A model generated the notes under the pieces. The model worked only from the letters and a program-made list of their open reading frames with translations, searched no databases and was not told where the DNA came from. From the NCBI RefSeq assembly GCF_004337985.1, contig NW_021940920.1, positions 141,004-205,003 on the forward strand: DNA of 64,000 nucleotides, read 5' to 3'. The DNA comes from Pyricularia pennisetigena (Eukaryota > Ascomycota > Sordariomycetes > Magnaporthales > Pyriculariaceae). Positions 58,851 to 64,000 of the stretch are shown here, one piece after another. How positions within the stretch are numbered: the stretch's first letter is position 1; every line of letters begins with the position of its first letter. Both the position numbers and the translations under genes were made by a program.

Positions 58851-60268
58851 CTAGTCATCCTTGTCCGCGCTTATAATCTCTCCGCCAAACAACCTGAAGG
58901 TTGAGTCCAGCCACCAGATAAACTTCCAATACAGACTAGCCTTATCCCAGTCGAAATCGCCAGTCTCGGTGCGCGGCACTTCGTTGCCGATCATGGAACC
59001 GCTGAACCACTTGAGGAATGGTATCCTGTCGAGCGCACGTTGTGCGTACGACTGCTGGGGTAGCAGAGCCTGCTCCGCTGGCAACAGCCTTGCCTTGCGA
59101 ACCGCAGGGGCTGCTCGGCAGTATGCGCTATCTTGGGAGGAGGGTCCGCTTACATCAACGGCAGTTGTGAAGCCGGGTTGTCCGGTTGCGGTAGCTGACG
59201 AGACCGTAGCGGAATCGGCAAGCGAATCGAGAGTGCCTGTGTCGACAGTACGGGAAGAGGTTAGAGAGTTGGAGGGTGAGAATTTGCCGGGGATCGCGGG
59301 CGTTGACATTGACTTTGGAATGCTTGTCGTGCCGCCGTTGTAATCATTGACTGTCCTTGGCGGACCGCGCGATGGGAATGACAAGGACGCGCGAGGTTGA
59401 TATCCAGCCAATAATTCGCCTGCCTCTCCAACGTTGTCTGGGACGGCTTGATCCGAAGGTGGGATGCCTTGGTAGGGTTCACAGTACACGAGGTGTCCGA
59501 GAATCCGCTGGGGCGAGACGGACATGGCCGCCTCGGCCGCTGCTGCTGATTCAAATGTCACCTTAACCCAGTGCTCACCACCGTCAGCACGGTTAACTCG
59601 AGCGCGCTCCTCAGGCGTCAATGCGCGCCGTCTCCTGTGAGCTGCCTGCAGAGCCGAGTCTCGCAGTTCCGATTTGTACCGACGGTTGTCGATCGGGGGA
59701 TCTCTTGCGTAATCTTCGCAGATAGGGCCGGCGAGCTGTTCGTAGTGGGCGATCGCGGCGTATTGCTGGCGCGCCGATCTGTATCCACGAAGGATGACCT
59801 CGAAAGGTACTTGTTTTTGGCTAAACTGCGACGATGTTGCCGAAGTACCTTCGTTATCGGTCGGCTGGCCACCGCTCGGTCTTCGTTGTTGCGTGGGCTG
59901 CGCCTCATCCTCGTCTTTCGATTTCTTTTGCGTCGCAAACCACTGCTTGAAGACCTGATCTGCTGCTGCAAGGGTGGGGTCCTCTTTCCGGGCTGGTGTT
60001 GCAGTCTTTGAGCGAGATCGCCGAGCGGAACGACCGAAGGAACCGGTCTCTGCAACGGCTCGCCTCCCGCGGGCTGAGGCATGATGCCCCTCGTTTCTGG
60101 CAAGCCAAGTCAGTGAACAAATCCACGAACAAGAAGAACGATATCCAAAGGACGCATTTAGGTGCCAGGAACTCACTGTGAAAAGACCATGGCATATGGT
60201 CGTTGCTTGCCGTCCTCGCCCACGTAGAGCTCGTCGTCGGGGACGTTGTGCAAGATTAAAGGTGCCAT
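58851..60268 (-). CDS. NUP53: Nucleoporin Nup53 (Nup35/MPPN family)
   Basis: Two exons, 60268-60177 and 60096-58851, joined in phase, give 445 residues. The first exon encodes [20 protein letters not shown], a typical start of filamentous-fungal Nup53. A basic Arg/Ser stretch ([19 protein letters not shown]) comes next. From about 130 to 245 lies the Nup35-type RRM, with FEVILRGY near its beginning and [18 protein letters not shown] and [14 protein letters not shown] in its second half. A Ser/Thr-rich linker follows. The last 35 residues form an amphipathic, Trp/Phe-rich helix ([20 protein letters not shown]) that binds membrane. Nup53 links Nup170 and Nup192 to the pore membrane in the inner ring of the nuclear pore complex. 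The RRM mediates dimers and does not need RNA. The gene shares its upstream region with ATG29. Confidence 0.92.
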
Positions 60269-60939
60269 TGTATGTGCGTTGGCTGTGTTATTGGGTTATT
60301 CGAATTCACAAAAGAAAGAACTGGTTCAATCCAAAGAATGACGACAAAAGAAGCCGGTACTGCGCGGACGAACCTGCAGCGAGTGGGTGGTGTGCTGTTG
60401 GTTCCTCAAATATTCGCTTGTTGATATCGAACAATAGCATGGAAACGCGATCTGAAAGTTTCTAGTGGAGGTCAAAACTTCTTCCACAGCAACGACAATT
60501 GTAACCAGGCAGGGATCTTGGTCAGTGCATGGGTCGGCACAGTGCTCATGTGGTGGATCCATCGATCGGGGTGCCTATCTCCTTTGAAAGCTTTATCGAT
60601 AGTCATACTGTCACCTGAAATCCGGGGTAAGATGGATGTGCCTACTTGCGCTGCAGCTGCTTACCTACATTTCGCTTTTACTGACATTGCTTAGACCTGA
60701 GGCCACTTACTGAAGACAAACACACCCATCTTCCCGTCTGCCAGAATTATCCAATTGATCTTCCTTTTTTTTGATGGATCTATAGGTTAACTGGAGCGTA
60801 TTACCCCTGTCGGGCCTCATTTGCCAGCAACAGTTAGTTGCACATACAGTCGCCGCCTTGTACCATTCATTTATCGCCAAGCCGTCGGCTGTGCTGTGGG
60901 ATTGACTGACTGACTGACTGACTGATTGATTGATCGCAA
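60269..60939. promoter_or_regulatory. Shared upstream region of NUP53 and ATG29
   Basis: 671 bases between two divergent start codons, so both promoters must lie here. It contains a GACT/GATT reiteration at about 60902-60935, immediately before the ATG29 start and likely in its leader. No TATA box is obvious. No gene was seen inside. Confidence 0.6.
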
Positions 60940-62655
60940 ATGGAGTCGGAACCAACGTATACCGTTTTCATCCGTCTCCCTTTCCCGAGAGGAGACTTTG
61001 TGGATCCTCCACCTGTAAGCATTGCAACTACAGTCTAATTTACTCTCTATCTTTTCATCAATACGATGGGTTTGTGCGTCATACATGTTTTCAAATGGCA
61101 TATACTGACAAATTTATACAACTCTTTCTCCAAAGGTAAACTGGGATTCCGCCAAGGACGAAGCTCTGTGGAACATTCTATCTGGTGTTTCCAAGGGCGA
61201 GATTGACTGTACGTGTGCCACCTTCTACACCTGCTTGTTTTGATCTTCGTTTAAGACCTGAATCCTCCTGGAATCAAACTAACTCGTTGCTTACACTCAG
61301 GGGATTATATGTAAGGACGCTGCCCTTGGCCCTCCACTTTGCTGAAATTGATTTTGCAATATTATGAGCATGTAAGAACTTGGGCTGACTCGATGCTGTG
61401 AATCTCAGTGCCGTCGAGTTTGACGTGACTGTCGATTTTCTTCTCCAACAAGTGACGTACCTTACAGAACGTCATGCCGCCCAAGTCCGGGCACAGATGC
61501 GGAAGCTCACGGCGGCCAAAGGATCAGCCGCGCCGTCACCAGTTCCACCTTCAGACTTGGCCGCAGTGATTGCGTCTGACATGAGGCGAACAGGATCAGG
61601 GGCTGGCGTGTCTCTTGGGCAGGCCCGAGCGCCATCATCTCTCTCAATCCGAAGAGATGCCCAGGTCCCTAGGAGTGACCCTGTGTCGGTAGCCGGCTCG
61701 ACAACAACAGCCGGCAAGGCACCTTCGGCAAAACAACCAGTTGCCCGTACATCACCAGGGGGCACGGGTCCAGGTAGCGTGGGCCCCGCTCCGCAGCGAA
61801 AGACAGGAGCGAACACGCCGCGGCAGCCCCTTGATCCTCCGCGCAAGCGGCTTTCATCACTAGGCATGCCAACCACTCCTACAGCTGCAACAATGCGCAC
61901 CGCCCGACAAGTTCAAGACGATGATGATACTGAATCGCCGGGACCGGCGGACTCCAGCTCGGAATCATCGTCGGAATCCTCGAGCCCCGCGCAGTCCCGG
62001 ATCATTCGTCGACCGCCTCGTTTCTCGGCACCTTCTGGTGGGGGCAAAACTGGCGACGGTCAGGAATCACCAGAAGATGAGGACGTGGAGCCCGCGTTCC
62101 TACCTCAAGAGGCGAGAAGTGAGCAGTATTCGGATCCCGGGGCTACACTACGGGGTGAACCTCACAGTTCAAGGCGGCCGGTCAGGGGCCAGTCGACAAA
62201 AGACCGCATCGGATCCATTACCCAATCCAACACGTCGGACTCCTCTACGGGATCCGCGGCTCTGATAAACAAGTCACCTGCCCGTGATGAACGATTCTAC
62301 CGCACCCCCGTCAGTCCGAGGCGAACGGCCGAACTCTCAGGGAGAGCCGGATCTAACGGTAAAGGAAAGGGGTACTCCAGAGATGGGAGCGATTGTGGAA
62401 CGCCCAGCATGGGCAGTAGCTTTAGCGACTTGGATGGTGAGAGCTTTCAAGAGAATCCCAGATTGCGGCCCTATTAAAGTGTCCCCTGCTAATATTTTGT
62501 ATCTTGCAGATGCTTCAGTTACCCAATCGGCGCTCGAGGAGGCGTTGGCAAGTAACATGCAGGATGGAACTATCGGAAGTAGGATGAGTACGATAGGCCA
62601 GGCCTTCAGGAGTCGCTACCTTCCGCATACCACCCGATCAACGGAGAAGAAGTAG
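60940..62655 (+). CDS. ATG29: Atg29, autophagy scaffold protein
   Basis: Five exons, 60940-61014, 61136-61208, 61301-61310, 61409-62436 and 62510-62655, give 443 residues in one frame. The N-terminal Atg29 domain (about 1-85) reads clearly: YTVFIRLPFPRGDFVDPPP, NWDSAKDEALWNILSGVSKG, then EIDW completed across two introns and EFDVTVDFLLQQVTYLTERH. The rest is Ser/Pro/Arg-rich and disordered. A conserved-looking C-terminal piece (QSALEEALASNMQ, then MSTIGQAFRSRYLPH) follows the last intron. Atg29 joins Atg17 and Atg31 to form the early scaffold of the pre-autophagosomal site during starvation. The C-terminal tail regulates Atg11 binding in yeast. Exon 3 is only 10 bases long, so gene finders will easily miss it. 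Reading on from exon 4 without the last intron would give a shorter, wrong C-terminus. Confidence 0.92.
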
Positions 62656-63082
62656 GAGAAGCTCTGAGCTCGAGTTGTGTAAATGGTCGCCCGCTCCATA
62701 TAACAATGAGACGAAGCTTTTCAGGATAGTTCACAAATTGCTGGCGTCCAAAGTATGAATGAATGGCTTTAAGAGGGCCATTGAGAGTTGAAGGGTGTTG
62801 ACTTGACCAGATCGCCTGAAACTTTGGGTACCAGCTTAGAATATTTGGTACTCTCAAAATGATAGCTAGCTTTTGCGATTGCCAGACAGAATGTCGCTCA
62901 AAACTGGCTACTTCCCATCCATTTAACGCGAACTTGATCATAGATGAAGATGTAAGTGTGTAAGTGATAATATGCGAGGCCAAAAGCAATCTTGCCGCTC
63001 AAAATTCCCATCTAACTCGACGATTGCTAAAAAAAAAAAAAAAAAAAACGAACCCCCTCCTCCTCAAGTGTCGCAACACACC
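62656..63082. other. Intergenic between convergent genes
   Basis: About 430 bases between ATG29 (plus) and the small membrane protein (minus). An A run lies at about 63029-63048. Nothing coding is supported. Confidence 0.55.
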
Positions 63083-63469
63083 TCAGACATTGCCGGCGCC
63101 GGGACGCTTCCCTTCCCTGAGGCTCCTCAGCAATCCATCGACTGTCTGCCCGGGTCTGCCGCCGTCGTACCTCAGCTCGGCCCTCTCTGGGGCCCTGGGA
63201 GGCTGATCGTCCTCGGCCTGGGAGGCCTGCTTGAGCTCGGCGTCGCTGATCTCGGCGCAGGCCCTGGCCCTGGCCCTCTTCTTGCGGAACTGCCAGGTGA
63301 ATATGGTGGCAATAACGGCCGTAAAGAAGACCGAGACGCCGACGATGATGCCGACCTCGGTGTCGCTCAGCTTGGAAAAGGCGGCGCCGCGGTCGCCCAG
63401 GTAGGAGCCCTGGTCTATGACGGCCGACGAGGCGTTTCTGTCCGTCGGAACGTTGCCGTAGCCTGCCAT
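63083..63469 (-). CDS. Small single-pass membrane protein, unknown function
   Basis: Intronless, 128 residues with a true ATG in a good context. Residues about 39-61 (EVGIIVGVSVFFTAVIATIF region) form one transmembrane helix, followed by a basic cluster (RKKRARARA). This predicts an outside N-terminus of about 38 residues and a cytoplasmic tail rich in Glu, Arg, Pro and Gly. No signal peptide precedes it and no domain is recognised. The general plan resembles the minus-strand gene at 4888-5814, with a short ectodomain, one helix and a basic stop-transfer, but the sequences are not obviously related. The coding call rests on composition and the coherent membrane segment. Confidence 0.6.
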   Translation of the reverse strand: MAGYGNVPTDRNASSAVIDQGSYLGDRGAAFSKLSDTEVGIIVGVSVFFTAVIATIFTWQFRKKRARARACAEISDAELKQASQAEDDQPPRAPERAELRYDGGRPGQTVDGLLRSLREGKRPGAGNV

Positions 63470-64000
63470 GGCTTGACGTTTGTTGGGAAAAGATGGATTT
63501 TGTTTGCGGGTTCTCTTTTACTTTGTGAAGAGTCGCGCTTTTACTTGGGTTCTGCCTGATTGAAGTTGTCAGTCACTATCGTGGCTGTCTCCCAAGTCTT
63601 GACATGAGAGGGGTGTGAGGTCCTTAATTGTACACACCTAGATTCTAGCAGTCGAAACTGAAATTCTTAGCTGAGTATGGTAGGTTTGCTCCAAGGAATT
63701 GCCTCAGACTAATGCGGCTAGAGAGATACCAACGCTGCAAGCACCAAGCTGCGGGATATCAAGTGAGATGATGGGTTTCTTTGTCCGTTGAGACTGAAGT
63801 GAGAATGGAAAAGAAAGGCGGGCACATGAGAAAAGAAAAATGTGGAAACCTCGCAGAGGTGATGCCAGCAGGCATAGAGGCAAGTTAGTTTGTGTTTGTT
63901 TGTCGAGGATTGCGGGAAGATCGAAAGACAGCAAGAGCGCCTGGGCGGTTGCATCCGTGGAAGCACGGCCGTAAAACACCAAAAGGAAGGCACAACCAAC
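63470..64000. other. Upstream of the small membrane protein, to window edge
   Basis: About 530 bases. The part next to 63470 should be the promoter and leader of the minus-strand gene. No coding frame is supported. A gene cut by the window edge cannot be excluded. Confidence 0.45.

Overview
This window is nuclear DNA from a filamentous ascomycete (Pezizomycotina, most likely a Sordariomycete). The evidence is short GT-AG introns of about 65-120 bases, wide AT-tract-rich intergenic spaces, and proteins typical of filamentous fungi (an HsbA-type surface protein, Pal1, Atg29, Nup53, Ivy1, Efr3, Sen1). A retrotransposon is damaged only by C-to-T and G-to-A type changes, the pattern of repeat-induced point mutation (RIP). 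The mutated cytosines sit mostly in (A/T)C(A/T) contexts, as described for Magnaporthe, so a Magnaporthales relative is possible, but I cannot name the species.

Layout. 1-16.6 kb is gene-poor: a small single-pass membrane protein with a poly-Gln tail (4888-5814, minus), a perfect 204-bp tandem duplication (7050-7457), and a secreted HsbA-like protein (10966-11620, plus). 16.6-30.7 kb carries plus-strand housekeeping genes: the endocytosis/morphology protein Pal1, a RecA-fold protein with a broken Walker A, the plasma-membrane PI4-kinase scaffold Efr3, and the mitochondrial F1-ATPase chaperone Atp12. The 5' part of ATP12 is hidden in a 574-base N gap. 31.4-39.45 kb is one complete Ty1/copia element on the minus strand, with 166-bp LTRs, a 5-bp target duplication, a primer-binding site, a polypurine tract and a single gag-pol frame riddled with stops. 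A second decayed reading frame lies antisense to it, tail to tail with pol. 39.5-64 kb is gene-dense: an MFS sugar transporter (plus), the RNA/DNA helicase Sen1 (minus), a paraoxonase-like hydrolase (minus), a fatty-acyl-reductase-like NAD(P) enzyme (minus), Ivy1 (plus), nucleoporin Nup53 (minus), autophagy factor Atg29 (plus) and a small membrane protein (minus).

The genes do not form one pathway. Loose themes are membrane and phosphoinositide biology (Efr3, Ivy1, Pal1), nuclear function (Sen1, Nup53, the RecA-like protein) and surface or secondary metabolism (HsbA, transporter, paraoxonase-like, reductase). NUP53 and ATG29 are divergent and share about 670 bases of upstream DNA.

Most interesting points: the copia LTRs escaped RIP while the body between them is saturated; the antisense frame inside the element; a primer-binding site matching the anticodon arm of initiator tRNA-Met once RIP is allowed for; inferred microexons of 5 and 10 nucleotides; a reading-frame break in the transporter; and a RecA-like protein without a Walker A lysine. 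All gene models were assembled by hand from splice signals and family resemblance, so no alignment or expression data support them here.
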